A stretch of DNA of 64,000 bases from Mycolicibacterium helvum (GTDB taxonomy: Bacteria; Actinomycetota; Actinomycetes; Mycobacteriales; Mycobacteriaceae), in contig NZ_AP022596.1 in NCBI RefSeq assembly GCF_010731895.1, positions 5,642,001-5,706,000 on the forward strand. The letters are read 5' to 3'. Positions within the stretch are counted from its first letter, which is position 1. Every line of letters begins with the position of its first letter. The position numbers and the translations under genes are program-made. The notes below the pieces were generated by a model that saw only the letters and a program-made list of their open reading frames with translations, was not told the origin of the DNA and made no database searches. Positions 24,692 through 34,430 of the stretch are shown here, piece after piece.

Positions 24692-25420
24692 TCAGCGGTC
24701 GAGAACGTCTCGTACAGCGGACTTGATCAGCGACGTGTGCAACGTGATTGCCAGGGCCGCGACTTCGCGCGCCAAGTCGTCGGCGCGGTCGCGGGCACCG
24801 GTCTTTGACGCCTTGCCCACCGGGCCGGCGATCTGGGCGATCAGGTCGGATTGGCGGTCGGCTGCCGACCGGAATGCCCGCAGGTGCCGCGGTTCGACGC
24901 CGTACTCCCCCAGTGCCCGCGCGCACTGCGCGATGACCACCGAGTGTTCGTCGAACAACCCGCCCGGGCCGGTGGTGATCACGCCTGCCTTGCACAGTGC
25001 AACCACCAGCTCCTCGTCGACCCCGGATCGCTCCAGCAGGTCTTCTCGGCTCAGGCGAACCTGGGTGCGTGCGGCGTCGTCGTCGTCCGCGGAGTCACCC
25101 GAGACCGTCACCAATCGCGGTACGGCGTAAGGCGATCCGACGTGCGGCAGTTCGCCGTCAGGCAGGGCATCGAGCTGTGCCTTGATGACCTTCAGCGGCA
25201 GGTAATGGTCGCGCTGCGCGGTCAGGATGAACCTCAACCTGGCGCAGTCGTACGCGGTGAACCGCCGATATCCCGATGCGCTGCGCTCCGGCGTGACCAG
25301 ACCTTCGGCTTCCAAGAATCGAATCTTGGAGATCGTCACGTCCGGGAAGTCCGGTCGCAGCAGGTCCAGGACCGCTCCGATAGACATCCCGGCGAGCGCG
25401 GGAGTATCGGGCTGCATCAT
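24692..25420 (-). CDS. MerR-family transcriptional regulator (Rv1828-like)
   Basis: 242-residue MerR-type regulator. N-terminal winged helix (about 10-80: [72 protein letters not shown]), an acidic linker ([11 protein letters not shown]), then a helical C-terminal domain (about 120-242) unlike classic metal-binding MerR tails. No conserved Cys metal site is seen, so the effector is unknown. Start at the tandem ATG 25420, giving the family-like [15 protein letters not shown]; further upstream the frame lacks a good start. Sits 31 nt after garA in the conserved cluster. Confidence 0.91.
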   Translation of the reverse strand: MMQPDTPALAGMSIGAVLDLLRPDFPDVTISKIRFLEAEGLVTPERSASGYRRFTAYDCARLRFILTAQRDHYLPLKVIKAQLDALPDGELPHVGSPYAVPRLVTVSGDSADDDDAARTQVRLSREDLLERSGVDEELVVALCKAGVITTGPGGLFDEHSVVIAQCARALGEYGVEPRHLRAFRSAADRQSDLIAQIAGPVGKASKTGARDRADDLAREVAALAITLHTSLIKSAVRDVLDR

Positions 25421-25451
25421 CAGCTCTTCGCGCGAGCGCTCTTCGCCGACA

Positions 25452-25937
25452 CTAGCTTCCCGGACCACCTTCGTCGTCGGACGGCTTGGGTCCGGTGAGG
25501 AACACCAGCCGGAACTTGCCGATCTGGACCTCGTCGCCATTGGCAAGCGTGGCCGAATCGACCGGTTCCCGGTTGACGTAGGTGCCGTTGAGGCTGCCGA
25601 CGTCGACGACCTGGAATTCGTTGCCGTCCAACCGGAACTCGGCATGCCGACGGCTGACGGTCACGTCATCGAGGAAGATGTCGGAGTCCGGATGGCGACC
25701 GGCCGACGTCGTCGGCTGGTCCAGGAGGAACCGCGAGCCCGCATTCGGTCCGCGCTTGACAACCAGCAGCGCCGAGCCGACCGGGAGACCCTCCACCCCG
25801 GATACTGCGTTGTCGCCGCTGGCCGCCGCCGGGGCGTCCAGCTCGTTGAGGAAGTCCGCGCGGAAGACGGATGTCGTCTCCACGGTGACTTCCTCAGACG
25901 TCTGGTCCGCCCCAGAGTTCTGGTCCTTGTCCGTCAC
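25452..25937 (-). CDS. garA: FHA-domain regulator GarA
   Basis: Phosphorylation-switched regulator of central metabolism. In mycobacteria GarA inhibits 2-oxoglutarate dehydrogenase and NAD-glutamate dehydrogenase and activates glutamate synthase, and is turned off by PknG/PknB phosphorylation. 161 residues. The N-terminal motif ETTSVF places the two acceptor threonines at Thr21 and Thr22, as in known GarA. The FHA domain (about 70-145) shows [22 protein letters not shown] and [12 protein letters not shown]. All phosphothreonine-binding residues look intact. The 156-nt region upstream (25938-26093) presumably contains its promoter; no clear site seen. Confidence 0.97.
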   Translation of the reverse strand: MTDKDQNSGADQTSEEVTVETTSVFRADFLNELDAPAAASGDNAVSGVEGLPVGSALLVVKRGPNAGSRFLLDQPTTSAGRHPDSDIFLDDVTVSRRHAEFRLDGNEFQVVDVGSLNGTYVNREPVDSATLANGDEVQIGKFRLVFLTGPKPSDDEGGPGS

Positions 25938-26093
25938 CCGTTGCTCCTCACTAGCTGCCGTGGCGATACTTGGCGGGGTGCCCGCACAAGGCGCCCGTCC
26001 GCCTCCACCATCACTTACGTCGACCGTACCGCGCAGTGGTCGCCGTTGTGCCCACCACCGCCGGATCAGTGGTTGGCAGGCACCCTAACAATT

Positions 26094-26489
26094 TCATTCG
26101 GTCACTGTGCCCCGATAGGCGTCCGCATCAAGCAACGCCGCCAACCCCTGGTCGAGGGTATCGCCGTCGACCTGCAAGTCCAACAACCACCCCTGACCGT
26201 AGGGGTCCGAGTTCACCAGCCCGGGGTTTGCCTCCAGATCGCCGTTGACCGCAATCACTTTGGCGGTGACGGGAGCGTAGAGGTCCGAGACCGACTTCGT
26301 CGACTCGACCTCGCCAAACGACTCACCGGCGGTGACAGCGCTGCCGACGTCGGGTAGCTGCACATACACCACGTCGCCCAGCGAGGACTGGGCGAAGTCG
26401 GTGATGCCGACGCGCACGGTGTCGCCACCGGTGCGCTGCACCCACTCGTGTTCGGCGGTGTAGTGCAGATCGGCTGGGATTTCGCTCAC
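26094..26489 (-). CDS. gcvH: Glycine cleavage system H-protein
   Basis: Lipoyl carrier protein of the glycine cleavage system, shuttling the aminomethyl group between P- and T-proteins. 131 residues. The lipoylated lysine is Lys65 in [12 protein letters not shown], with the preceding [20 protein letters not shown] and the following [31 protein letters not shown]. It is separated from gcvB by the garA/MerR cluster, and lies 22 nt downstream of the DUF881 gene, so it is probably part of the secA2-pgsA2-DUF881 transcript rather than under the glycine riboswitch. Confidence 0.97.
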   Translation of the reverse strand: MSEIPADLHYTAEHEWVQRTGGDTVRVGITDFAQSSLGDVVYVQLPDVGSAVTAGESFGEVESTKSVSDLYAPVTAKVIAVNGDLEANPGLVNSDPYGQGWLLDLQVDGDTLDQGLAALLDADAYRGTVTE

Positions 26490-26511
26490 AGTGCTCCTCG
26501 GTGTCGGACGC

Positions 26512-27318
26512 TCATTTGACGGGCTGAGCGTATTGGCGGGCTTTCGGTTGCCGCAAGGTGGTGATGTCCAGCCGGTCGGATTGCGAGACGGTCATTTGCC
26601 CGCCGACTCGCTCGACGCTGTCGACGGCGCCGCCCGGGATGTTCATCGCCGCAGCCAGGGTGGGTGGATCACCAATGGCCAGAACAGAATACGGCGGGCT
26701 CAAAGTTTGCGTGTCGATCTCCAGTGCGCCGGGGCTGCCGACTACCCAGCTGTCCACCCCGATCCGCACCGCCCGCTGCCCGGACCGGATCTCCATGGCT
26801 TCGGCCCCGGCGGCGCGCAGTTCGTTGATGACATCAAGCATGGTTTCCGGCGCAACGCCGGGTCCGGGATCGTCGATGGTGATGCTCACCCCGGGCCCGG
26901 TGGCGCCGACGGTGCCGATCATGATCGATAGCGCGGCCAGCCTGGCCTGGGCGTTCTGGATGGCCGCCTGGTCACTGCTGCCTGCGGTCTGCATCGCGGT
27001 AAGAGTTCGCTGTAGCTCGGCCACCTCGGTGTTGAGCGCCGCCTCACGCTGCTGCAGTGAGCCCAGTAGGACCAGGAGATCGGCCGGGCGCGCGGTGTCC
27101 AGCGCGTCGCCGGACTCGGTTTGCCGGACTTGGGTGGCGATGCCGATGCCAAGCACCAGACACAGCAACACGCCCAGCACGCCGAACACCAGCTGAGTGC
27201 GGCTGCGGGGCCATCGCGCCGGAGGCGGTGTGGGGCCAGGGAGTTCGTGGCGCCCATGCTCGGTCGCCACGTCCTCCCGCGTGTCCTCCCCCGCGTCCTG
27301 CCCGGCGCTGTCGGTCAC
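26512..27318 (-). CDS. DUF881 membrane protein (Rv1825-like)
   Basis: 268-residue protein with one N-terminal membrane segment (about 43-63, [19 protein letters not shown]), a coiled-coil stretch rich in Leu/Gln/Ala (about 85-130) and a DUF881 extracytoplasmic domain ([51 protein letters not shown]). DUF881 proteins in Gram-positives are found with division/sporulation genes; function not known. Start GTG 27318, 1 nt after the stop of the DUF1290 gene, indicating coupling. Paralogue of the protein at 27737-28678. Confidence 0.88.
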   Translation of the reverse strand: MTDSAGQDAGEDTREDVATEHGRHELPGPTPPPARWPRSRTQLVFGVLGVLLCLVLGIGIATQVRQTESGDALDTARPADLLVLLGSLQQREAALNTEVAELQRTLTAMQTAGSSDQAAIQNAQARLAALSIMIGTVGATGPGVSITIDDPGPGVAPETMLDVINELRAAGAEAMEIRSGQRAVRIGVDSWVVGSPGALEIDTQTLSPPYSVLAIGDPPTLAAAMNIPGGAVDSVERVGGQMTVSQSDRLDITTLRQPKARQYAQPVK

Positions 27319-27319
27319 C

Positions 27320-27652
27320 TCACGCCCCGAACAGCTTGCGCCGCAATGCCGCGGCGTTACCGAAGATGCGGATGCCCAGCACGACGATGATCGCCGTCGA
27401 CAGCTGGGTGCCCACGCCCAGCTGATCGCCCACGTAGACGATCAGCGCGGCGACGAGCACGTTGAACACGAACGAGACGACGAACACCTTGGGGTCGAAG
27501 ATCTTCTCCAGGTAGGCCCGCAAACCGCCGAACACGGCGTCCAGCGCGGCGACGACGGCGATCGGCAGGTAGGGCTGGATGACTTCGGGGACGCTGGGAT
27601 GCAGCACCAGGCCCAGCACGATGCCGACGATGAGTGCGGCGATTCCAATCAT
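27320..27652 (-). CDS. sbp: Small basic protein, DUF1290 (Rv1824-like)
   Basis: 110-residue membrane protein of the Sbp/DUF1290 family, with three hydrophobic segments (about 1-20, 28-45, 55-78). Family pattern: GLVLHPSVPEVIQPYLPIAVVAALDAVFGGLRAYLEKIFDPKVFVVSFVFN. In Gram-positive genomes it accompanies DUF881 proteins and division genes; the molecular role is unknown. The ribosome site GGGAAGG (27658-27664) is partly formed by the edge of the tandem repeat just upstream. Confidence 0.9.
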   Translation of the reverse strand: MIGIAALIVGIVLGLVLHPSVPEVIQPYLPIAVVAALDAVFGGLRAYLEKIFDPKVFVVSFVFNVLVAALIVYVGDQLGVGTQLSTAIIVVLGIRIFGNAAALRRKLFGA

Positions 27653-27660
27653 GTGTGCCT

Positions 27661-27732
27661 TCCCAATACCCGGGTCGCTTCGCTCCTGCCCACCGGTCCC
27701 AATACCCGGGTCGCTTCGCTCCTGCCCACCGG
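27661..27732. repeat. Two perfect 36-bp tandem direct repeats
   Basis: The 36-bp unit at 27661-27696 is repeated exactly at 27697-27732, followed by the first 4 nt of a third copy. Each unit contains the palindrome ACCCGGGT and the GAGCGAAGCGA-type string common in mycobacterial intergenic DNA. It fills nearly all of the 84-bp gap between the Rv1823-like and Rv1824-like genes. Confidence 0.95.
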
Positions 27733-27736
27733 TCCC

Positions 27737-28678
27737 CTATGACCCGATCTGCTTGGCAAATTTAATCTCTCGGACTGCGCCGGCGGGCAACGACAGGCCG
27801 TCACCGCTGGCCACGCTCACCCCGACACCGTAGGACGCCTCCAGCAGTCGCAGCCGCTGCAGGCCGCTGCTGTGGTCGAAGGTATCCCGCATCCCGTTCG
27901 GCGGTCCCACCGCGAGAATCGTGTACGGGCTGCTGATCGGATGATTGTCGACCAGGATGGCGCCACCCGCTTGGCGGATCGTCACGTTGGGCCCCATTCG
28001 CACGCCGCCGACCGAGATCGCTTCGGCCCCACTGGCCCACAGCGAGTTCACCACGAGCTGCAGATCGCGATCAAGGATGACTTGGCGGCTGCCGGGCACC
28101 CGCTGGTTGGCGACATCGGAGAGGCCCCGCCCCATCCCGGGGTCGGTGACCGTGATGGTCAGACCGGGGCCGATGACGGCGGTGGTGGCCGCGGCCAGAC
28201 TCAGCGCATCGAGCCGGCTGAGCAGGTCTCGCCCGGTGGTGTCGTCACGCAACTGGCGGCGCTGAATGTCGTCGGCCTGGGTGGCCAGCTCATCGCGGCG
28301 GTGAGTGAGCCGGTCGGTGGTGCCCTCAGCGGATCGCACGCTGGCGGCGAGTACCTGTTGGGCTGCGTTGACACCGGGAGCGGTGGTCCGCGCCTGCGCC
28401 ACCGCGGCGGCAAACACCGCAGCGATCAGCAGGGCGGCCAGCGCCTGCCACCCGCGGGTGGCGATGGGGCGGCGGGAGCGGCCGGTGCGCTCCCGTTCGG
28501 CGGCCGCCGCGGCATATCCGGGGTCGAGGTGTTCGGTCAGCAGCGACCGCAGTAGCCCCGGCAGCGGGATCAGCGTCGGCACGCGGTCGGCGCCAGCCGG
28601 GTAGGCGTGCAGGCCGTGGCGTTCGCTGCGGCCGGCCAGCGGGTCGTAGCCGCCCAGCGCGCTGTTAGGCGCGGGCAT
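27737..28678 (-). CDS. DUF881 membrane protein (Rv1823-like)
   Basis: 313-residue DUF881 paralogue with a longer cytoplasmic N-terminus (about 1-72), one membrane segment (about 75-95, [19 protein letters not shown]), a coiled-coil region (about 105-160) and the DUF881 domain ([48 protein letters not shown]). First of the DUF881-DUF1290-DUF881-gcvH series. Its start overlaps the 3' end of pgsA2 by 14 nt, so it is probably translated by reinitiation. The true start might lie slightly downstream of GTG/ATG 28678. Confidence 0.87.
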   Translation of the reverse strand: MPAPNSALGGYDPLAGRSERHGLHAYPAGADRVPTLIPLPGLLRSLLTEHLDPGYAAAAAERERTGRSRRPIATRGWQALAALLIAAVFAAAVAQARTTAPGVNAAQQVLAASVRSAEGTTDRLTHRRDELATQADDIQRRQLRDDTTGRDLLSRLDALSLAAATTAVIGPGLTITVTDPGMGRGLSDVANQRVPGSRQVILDRDLQLVVNSLWASGAEAISVGGVRMGPNVTIRQAGGAILVDNHPISSPYTILAVGPPNGMRDTFDHSSGLQRLRLLEASYGVGVSVASGDGLSLPAGAVREIKFAKQIGS

Positions 28679-29267
28679 CGCTGACGCCTGCCCTGGGCAA
28701 CGTGGTCACCACCAGGCGTACCTGCAGCAGATAGAGGACCGCAGACCACAGGTACATGCCGACGCCCCAGATCAGGAATCCCCAGCCGCAGGCGCCGATC
28801 ACCCGGCTCCACAGGGCATCCCACTGCCCCAGCAGCACCAGGGGGAAGCCCGACATCAGCGCGAACGTCGCTGCCTTACCGATGTAGGTGACCGGAAGCG
28901 CGGTCAGCCCGCGGCTGCGCACTATTGGCAGCGTTGCGGCCAGCACGAGGTCACGGCCGATCAGCGTGATCACCAGCCACCACGGCACGACGCCCGCCGC
29001 GCCGAGGCCCAGGGGAACGGTGATCATGTAGATCCGGTCGACCAGCGGGTCGAGCAACTCCCCCAGCCGTGACGACTGGTTGGCCACCAGCCGCGCGATC
29101 TTGCCATCGGCCCAGTCGGAGAATCCGCTGAACATGAGGATCGCCACCGCGAGTGCGTAAGCGTGGGTGACCAGCAGCAGGTACAGGAATACCGGCACCA
29201 GGACGAGCCGGATGACCGACAGGACGTTCGGGATCGTCAGCACCCGATCGCGGCCGTGGCGCGTCAT
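28665..29267 (-). CDS. pgsA2: CDP-alcohol phosphatidyltransferase PgsA2
   Basis: Integral membrane phospholipid synthase, 200 residues. The full family signature D-x2-D-G-x2-A-R-x8-G-x3-D-x3-D is visible starting at Asp51 (DWADGKIAR, then GELLDPLVD with Asp73 and Asp77). These residues bind metal and CDP-diacylglycerol. About six membrane helices are apparent. The acceptor alcohol is uncertain: glycerol phosphate or another polyol phosphate is plausible, as PgsA2 is distinct from the essential PgsA3 and PIS enzymes. 9 nt downstream of secA2, so co-transcribed. Confidence 0.9.
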   Translation of the reverse strand: MTRHGRDRVLTIPNVLSVIRLVLVPVFLYLLLVTHAYALAVAILMFSGFSDWADGKIARLVANQSSRLGELLDPLVDRIYMITVPLGLGAAGVVPWWLVITLIGRDLVLAATLPIVRSRGLTALPVTYIGKAATFALMSGFPLVLLGQWDALWSRVIGACGWGFLIWGVGMYLWSAVLYLLQVRLVVTTLPRAGVSDARA

Positions 29268-29276
29268 GAGGAGAAC

Positions 29277-31622
29277 CTAACGGAAAACCCCGGGCAGGCT
29301 CAGCGCAGACAACGTGTCGTCGTTGAGTGGGTTGTCGTGGACCATGTAGGTCCACGTCGAGGTCGGGCGGGCCAGTTTCGACAGGTCCAGTCCCTGCTCC
29401 TCCTCGAGGATGTTGGCGGTCTCGAACGTCTGCTGCGACGCCTCGATCGCGTCGGCGGCCAGATTCGCGAACGCGTCCACGGCCATCCGGTGGAACTCGT
29501 CGAGCGGGTTCTGCCGGCCAAGGGCCCGCAGGTGGATACTCTCCCGGATATCGGACAGGTAAGCCAGGTGATCGGCCCAGCCGCGGTCGAGGTGGAACAG
29601 CATGATCTGGCGGCAGATCGTCTCCAGCTGCTCCTCGCTGGATTTCTCGGACAGCTCCTCGTAGCGGTCCGGGGACAGGTCCTTGAGCTCGTTGCGGGCC
29701 GCCGCCGTGCTCAGCAGGGTGTTGCGGCGCTCGACGATGATCGCGCGCTGCTGGGCGATGAGCTGGTTGTAGCGCCAGGTGTTGGCGTGCACGTCGAGCA
29801 GCCTGCCCTCAGCCACCCGCTGGGCGTGGTCGAGCAGGCTGCCGGCCTTGGCGCTGATGATCTTCCCGGCGTCGTCGGCGTCGGTGGGCAGCTTGCCTGA
29901 GTCCAGATGCGCGAGGACGACGTCGTCCTCCCAGCTGGCGAAGAACACCGACGAACCGGGGTCGCCTTGGCGCCCGGCCCGGCCACGCAGCTGGTTGTCC
30001 AGCCGTTCGGTGAGATGCCGCCCGGTGCCGATGACGTGCAGGCCACCGAGCTCGGCCACCTTCTCTTTTTCGGCGGAATGGTCGGATTCCTCAGATCCAC
30101 CCAGCCGGATGTCGGTGCCGCGACCGGCCATCTGCGTGGAAACGGTGACCGTGCCGAGCTTGCCGGCCTCCGCGATCACGGTGGCTTCTTCCTCGTCGTT
30201 CTTGGCGTTGAGCACGACGGCCGGAACGCCGCGGCGGATCAGCCGCTCGTGCAGTTCCTCGGATTCGGCGACGTCATGGGTGCCCACCAGAATCGGCTGC
30301 CCGGTGGCGTGCACCTCGATGATGTGCTCCATGATCGCCTCGATCTTGGCCGCCGCGGTGATGTAGACCCGGTCGGCGGCGTCCTCGCGGACGTTGGGCG
30401 CATTCGACGGGATCGGCGAGACGCCCAGCTTGTAGAACTGGCGCAGCTGCTCGCCGGCGGCCAGCGCCGTACCCGTCATCCCGCACACCGTCGGGTAGCG
30501 GTTGATCAGCGCCTGCACGGTGATGGTGTCCAGGACCTCGCCGGTCTCGGTGGTCTCGATGCCTTCCTTGGCTTCGACGGCCGCCTGCAGGCCGTCGGGC
30601 CAGCGCTGCAGCTGGGCGATCCGGCCGCGTGAGGAGTTGATGAGCTGCACGGCGCCGTCGCGGACGATGTAGTGCACATCGCGCTGCAACAGCACATGCG
30701 CGTGCAGGGCCACATTCACCTCGGTCAGCGTGGTGGTGACGTGGTCCTCGGAATACAGGTCGATGCCGCCGAGTGCGGCCTCGAGTTTCTTCGCGCCGTC
30801 TTCGGTGAGGTGAACGTTGCGGCTGTCGGCGTCGGTGTCGTAGTCGATACCGGCCGTCAATTCGCCCACCAGACGGACGATTTCGACCTTGGGCGTTTCG
30901 CGGTGTGTGGTGCCGGCCAGCACCAGCGGCACCAGCGCCTCATCAACGAGCACCGAGTCGGCCTCGTCGATCAACGCGACGTCGGGGTTGGGTGACACCA
31001 GGTCGGCCTCGTCGGTGACCAGCTGGTCGCGCAGTACGTCGAACCCGATCTCGTTGACCGACGCGTAGGTGACGTCGCACTGATAGGCGGCGCGGCGCTC
31101 GGCTGCCGTCGACTCGGAGGTAATCCAGCCGACCGTCAGACCCATCGCCTCGATGAGCGGACCCATCCATTCGGCGTCGCGGCGGGCCAGATAGTCGTTG
31201 ATGGTGACGACGTGGACGTTGCGTCCAGCCAGTGCGTAGCCGGCCGCGGCGATGGCACCCGAAAGGGTCTTGCCCTCGCCGGTGGCCATCTCGACGACAT
31301 CGCCGGCGAGCATACGCAGAGCTCCGAGTAGCTGTACGTCAAAAGGACGCAGCGAGGTCGTTCGCTCGGCCGCCTCGCGAGCGATGGCCAAGAACTGCGG
31401 AACGTCGGCAGAGGCGGCGAGGTCGCCGAGTTCGAGCAGTTTGGCCGCCTTGAGCAGCTGCTCGTCGTCCAGGCCCTTGGCCTTGTCGTCGAACTCCGCC
31501 GACGCCGTCACCTCGGCCATCGACTCGGCTTTGGTCTTCTCGGTGCTGGCACCGAGGAGACGCCAGAAGCCCCGGCTGATGCGGCCGGATCCGGCAGCGC
31601 TGTTCTTGCGATCTTTCGCCAC
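29277..31622 (-). CDS. secA2: Accessory preprotein translocase ATPase SecA2
   Basis: ATPase of the accessory Sec2 export pathway of mycobacteria, which works with SecYEG to export a subset of proteins, many without classical signals. 781 residues, shorter than housekeeping SecA1 because it lacks part of the helical wing and the zinc-binding C-terminus. Walker [11 protein letters not shown] (about 113-122), DEAD-type Walker [15 protein letters not shown], motif III-like CGMTGTA, and AGRGTDIRL with [10 protein letters not shown] in NBD2. Start GTG 31622. First gene of the run towards pgsA2 and the DUF881 genes. M. tuberculosis has ilvG next to it; here ilvG is absent. Confidence 0.97.
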   Translation of the reverse strand: MAKDRKNSAAGSGRISRGFWRLLGASTEKTKAESMAEVTASAEFDDKAKGLDDEQLLKAAKLLELGDLAASADVPQFLAIAREAAERTTSLRPFDVQLLGALRMLAGDVVEMATGEGKTLSGAIAAAGYALAGRNVHVVTINDYLARRDAEWMGPLIEAMGLTVGWITSESTAAERRAAYQCDVTYASVNEIGFDVLRDQLVTDEADLVSPNPDVALIDEADSVLVDEALVPLVLAGTTHRETPKVEIVRLVGELTAGIDYDTDADSRNVHLTEDGAKKLEAALGGIDLYSEDHVTTTLTEVNVALHAHVLLQRDVHYIVRDGAVQLINSSRGRIAQLQRWPDGLQAAVEAKEGIETTETGEVLDTITVQALINRYPTVCGMTGTALAAGEQLRQFYKLGVSPIPSNAPNVREDAADRVYITAAAKIEAIMEHIIEVHATGQPILVGTHDVAESEELHERLIRRGVPAVVLNAKNDEEEATVIAEAGKLGTVTVSTQMAGRGTDIRLGGSEESDHSAEKEKVAELGGLHVIGTGRHLTERLDNQLRGRAGRQGDPGSSVFFASWEDDVVLAHLDSGKLPTDADDAGKIISAKAGSLLDHAQRVAEGRLLDVHANTWRYNQLIAQQRAIIVERRNTLLSTAAARNELKDLSPDRYEELSEKSSEEQLETICRQIMLFHLDRGWADHLAYLSDIRESIHLRALGRQNPLDEFHRMAVDAFANLAADAIEASQQTFETANILEEEQGLDLSKLARPTSTWTYMVHDNPLNDDTLSALSLPGVFR

Positions 31623-31935
31623 GGGTCAACGGTACCGTCGGCGCAATAACGGATGTCGACGTGCTCGTCGCCGGTGCCGGCTCATCGGCCCGGAAGCGGA
31701 TCCGCGCCACTGCGGGACCGGTCCGCGCGCGGTGTTCGTAATCTCGCCGAACGGTATGTTTGCTTAGCCGCTCGTGACTGGCCCGCGCAGGCGGATCTGA
31801 AGACGGCGCTGAAGCTCACATTTCGCTAGCCATCTGGTCCGGACTCGCGCCTGCACAGAGTTCCAAGGGTAGGTTCGCCGGGAAGCCACACGGATCGGTT
31901 GTCATGCGCGACGCCGCCGCAGGAGGAGAAACGCG
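31623..31935. other. 313-bp intergenic region between secA2 and BacA-like gene
   Basis: Divergent promoter region for secA2 (minus) and the BacA-like transporter (plus). No complete gene was found. Positions about 31650-31700 read on the plus strand as VDVLVAGAGSSAR, resembling the dinucleotide-binding start of a flavoprotein, but there is no start codon and the frame stops at about 31742. This may be a decayed gene remnant or chance. M. tuberculosis carries ilvG at this position. Confidence 0.5.
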
Positions 31936-33849
31936 TTGGAGAAGTTCAAGCCGTCGATGGACTGGGGACACGAGCTCGTCCCGTCCTTGATCTGGATTTC
32001 CAAAGCGTGGACGATCAGCGCCGTCCTGAGCCTCGTTGTGTTGTTCCTGCTGGCGCGCTACACCGTCTGGGGGCGGCAGTACTGGCGGATCACCGGTGAC
32101 TACTTCAAGGGCCGGCAGAGCGTCCGGGTCTGGATCTGGCTAGCCGTGCTGTTGCTGTCGACCATCATCTCGGTTCGCCTCGACGTGTTGCTCAGCTACT
32201 ACAGCAACGACCTCTTCACATCGCTGCAGGTGGCCTTCCAGGGTGCGGGCGGTGGCAACGACGAAGTTCGCCAATCCGGTATCCACGGCTTCTGGGCGGC
32301 ACTGATCCTGTTCGGCATCTTGGCGACCATCTACATCAGCCGCGTGATGCTGGACATCTACCTGATGCAGCGGTTCATCATCCGCTGGCGGGTATGGCTC
32401 ACCGACCGGCTCACCTGCGACTGGCTCGACGACCACGCTTACTACCGCACCCGCTTCACCGACAGCGATATCGACAACCCCGACCAGCGCATCCAGTACG
32501 ACATCGATATCTTCACCGCCGGGGTGGGCTCATCCCCGAACCAGCCGATGATCGGCAGTTCCAGCACGCTGCTGTTCGGGGCGATCAACTCGCTGGTGAC
32601 GGTGGTTTCGTTCACCGTGATCCTGTGGAACCTGTCCGGCCCCCTGACGTTGTTTGGGTTCACCCTGGGCCACGCGCTGTTCTGGGTGGTGCTGATTTAC
32701 GTGACGTTCGCGACGATCATCGCGTTCTGGATCGGCCACCCGCTGATCAAGCTGAGTTTCCGCAACGAGCTGACCAACGCCGTGTTCCGCTATGCCCTGG
32801 TTCGGCTGCGTGACGCCGCCGAGGCCGTTGGCTTCTACCGCGGTGAAGACGTGGAGCGGAGCCTGCTGCGCACCAAGTTTGCCGCGATCATCGCGAACTA
32901 CCGCAGGTATGTGAACCGTACGATCGCGTTGACCGGCTGGAACCTCTCGATGAGCCAGATCATCAACCCGCTTCCCTTGGTGATCCAGGCGCCGCGGTTG
33001 TTCTCCGGCGCGATCGACCTGGGTGACGTCACCCAGTCCTCCAGCGCTTTCGGATCCATCCACGACTCGTTGTCGTTCTTCCGTAACGCCTACGACTCGT
33101 TCGCCTCCTACCGTGCGGCGATCATTCGTCTGCACGGGCTGGTCGAGACCAACTCCGAGGCCCGCGAGCTACCCAAGCTGAACACTCTTCCCAGCCACGA
33201 CGGTTCGGTGGAGCTCCGGCGCGTGGAGGTCCGCACGCCCAGCGGCAAGCAGCTGGTCGACCCGATCGACCTGCGGCTGGAGCCGGGCGAGACGCTGGTG
33301 ATCACCGGCGCGTCGGGTGCCGGCAAGACGACGCTGCTACGCAGCCTGGCCCAGCTGTGGCCCTACACCTCGGGCACGCTGTGCCGCCCGGACGATCACG
33401 ACACGATGTTCTTATCGCAGATGCCCTATGTGCCGCTGGGTGATCTGCGCACGGTGGTGTCCTACCCAGCGGCCTCCGGAGATATCAGCGACGACCAGTT
33501 GCAGCGGGTGCTGACCAAGGTCGCGTTGTCCCACTTGGCCATCCGGCTCAACGAAGTCCAGGACTGGGCGAAGGTGCTCTCGCCTGGTGAGCAGCAGCGC
33601 ATCGCGTTCGCCCGAGTGCTGCTGACCCGACCCAAGGCGGTCTTCCTCGATGAGGCCACCTCGGCGCTGGACGAGGGTCTGGAGTTCGCCCTCTACGACC
33701 TGGTCCGCGGTGAACTGTCGAACACCATTCTGGTCAGCGTCAGCCACCGCAGCACCGTCGAGCAGCACCACGTCAGGCAACTGGAACTGCTCGGCGATGG
33801 GGAATGGCGGCTGAGCCGCATCGAGGGAACCGAGCCCGCGAAGGTGTGA
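31936..33849 (+). CDS. bacA: SbmA/BacA-like ABC transporter (Rv1819c-like)
   Basis: Fused permease-ATPase half-transporter, 637 residues. N-terminal SbmA/BacA-type membrane domain (about 1-400, with helices near 25-45, 75-95, 120-145, 215-240, 250-270), then an ATP-binding domain with Walker [13 protein letters not shown], signature [14 protein letters not shown] and Walker [14 protein letters not shown]. Rv1819c imports hydrophilic compounds such as vitamin B12 and bleomycin, with a large internal cavity (family knowledge). Start TTG 31936 is supported by the excellent AGGAGGAG seven nt upstream. The downstream CadD-like gene overlaps by 4 nt. Confidence 0.92.
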   Translation: MEKFKPSMDWGHELVPSLIWISKAWTISAVLSLVVLFLLARYTVWGRQYWRITGDYFKGRQSVRVWIWLAVLLLSTIISVRLDVLLSYYSNDLFTSLQVAFQGAGGGNDEVRQSGIHGFWAALILFGILATIYISRVMLDIYLMQRFIIRWRVWLTDRLTCDWLDDHAYYRTRFTDSDIDNPDQRIQYDIDIFTAGVGSSPNQPMIGSSSTLLFGAINSLVTVVSFTVILWNLSGPLTLFGFTLGHALFWVVLIYVTFATIIAFWIGHPLIKLSFRNELTNAVFRYALVRLRDAAEAVGFYRGEDVERSLLRTKFAAIIANYRRYVNRTIALTGWNLSMSQIINPLPLVIQAPRLFSGAIDLGDVTQSSSAFGSIHDSLSFFRNAYDSFASYRAAIIRLHGLVETNSEARELPKLNTLPSHDGSVELRRVEVRTPSGKQLVDPIDLRLEPGETLVITGASGAGKTTLLRSLAQLWPYTSGTLCRPDDHDTMFLSQMPYVPLGDLRTVVSYPAASGDISDDQLQRVLTKVALSHLAIRLNEVQDWAKVLSPGEQQRIAFARVLLTRPKAVFLDEATSALDEGLEFALYDLVRGELSNTILVSVSHRSTVEQHHVRQLELLGDGEWRLSRIEGTEPAKV

Positions 33850-34430
33850 CCGCGCAAGCGGCAGTGTTGTTCGCACTGACCAATATCGACGACCTGGTAG
33901 TGCTGGCGGTGTTCTTCGGCCGGGCGGGCCGGCATCGGGTGGATCAGCTGCGCGTAGTCGCGGGTCAGTATCTCGGCTTCTGCGCGATCCTCGTTGTATC
34001 GGTAGTGGGCGCGCTGGGAGTAAGCCTGCTGCCACGCAACGTCATTCCCTACCTTGGCCTGCTGCCGCTATTCCTCGGTATCCGGGCCGGGTGGCAGGCG
34101 TGGCAGGCGCGAGGGGCCGACGGCGCCGACGGCGAACCGCCCCGGCGCGGTCCGCGCGTTCTGGAGGTCGCAACAGTGACCTTCGCCAACGGTGGCGACA
34201 ACGTCGGGGCTTACGTTCCGGTGTTCGCCGTCGCCGGCGTCGGCAGCATGGCCGGCTATATCGGCACATTCCTCGTCGGCGTGGCGATCTGGTGCGCTGC
34301 GGGACAGTACTTCGCCAGCCGCCCGCCCGTCGCCAGGTTGCTATCCCGTTGGGGCCACGTCATTTTGCCCGTGGTCCTCGTCGCGATAGGCCTGGCGATC
34401 CTGATCGAAGGCGGAGCTTTCGGTCGTTAG
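33846..34430 (+). CDS. CadD-family cadmium/small-solute transporter
   Basis: 194-residue membrane protein with about six hydrophobic segments, from GTG 33846 in a GTGA overlap with the BacA-like gene. Family features are the N-terminal [16 protein letters not shown] (Asn-x-Asp-Asp in the first helix) and the later [16 protein letters not shown] (Asn-Gly-Gly-Asp-Asn), typical of the CadD/LysE-like cadmium resistance proteins. The substrate is inferred only; heavy-metal export or another cation is possible. Its stop overlaps that of the convergent flavoprotein by 4 nt. Confidence 0.8.
   Translation: MTAQAAVLFALTNIDDLVVLAVFFGRAGRHRVDQLRVVAGQYLGFCAILVVSVVGALGVSLLPRNVIPYLGLLPLFLGIRAGWQAWQARGADGADGEPPRRGPRVLEVATVTFANGGDNVGAYVPVFAVAGVGSMAGYIGTFLVGVAIWCAAGQYFASRPPVARLLSRWGHVILPVVLVAIGLAILIEGGAFGR

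Noticed and set aside
29907..30632. Plus-strand frame inside secA2
   Set aside because: Antisense shadow of a conserved ATPase gene; no ribosome site and no domain pattern.
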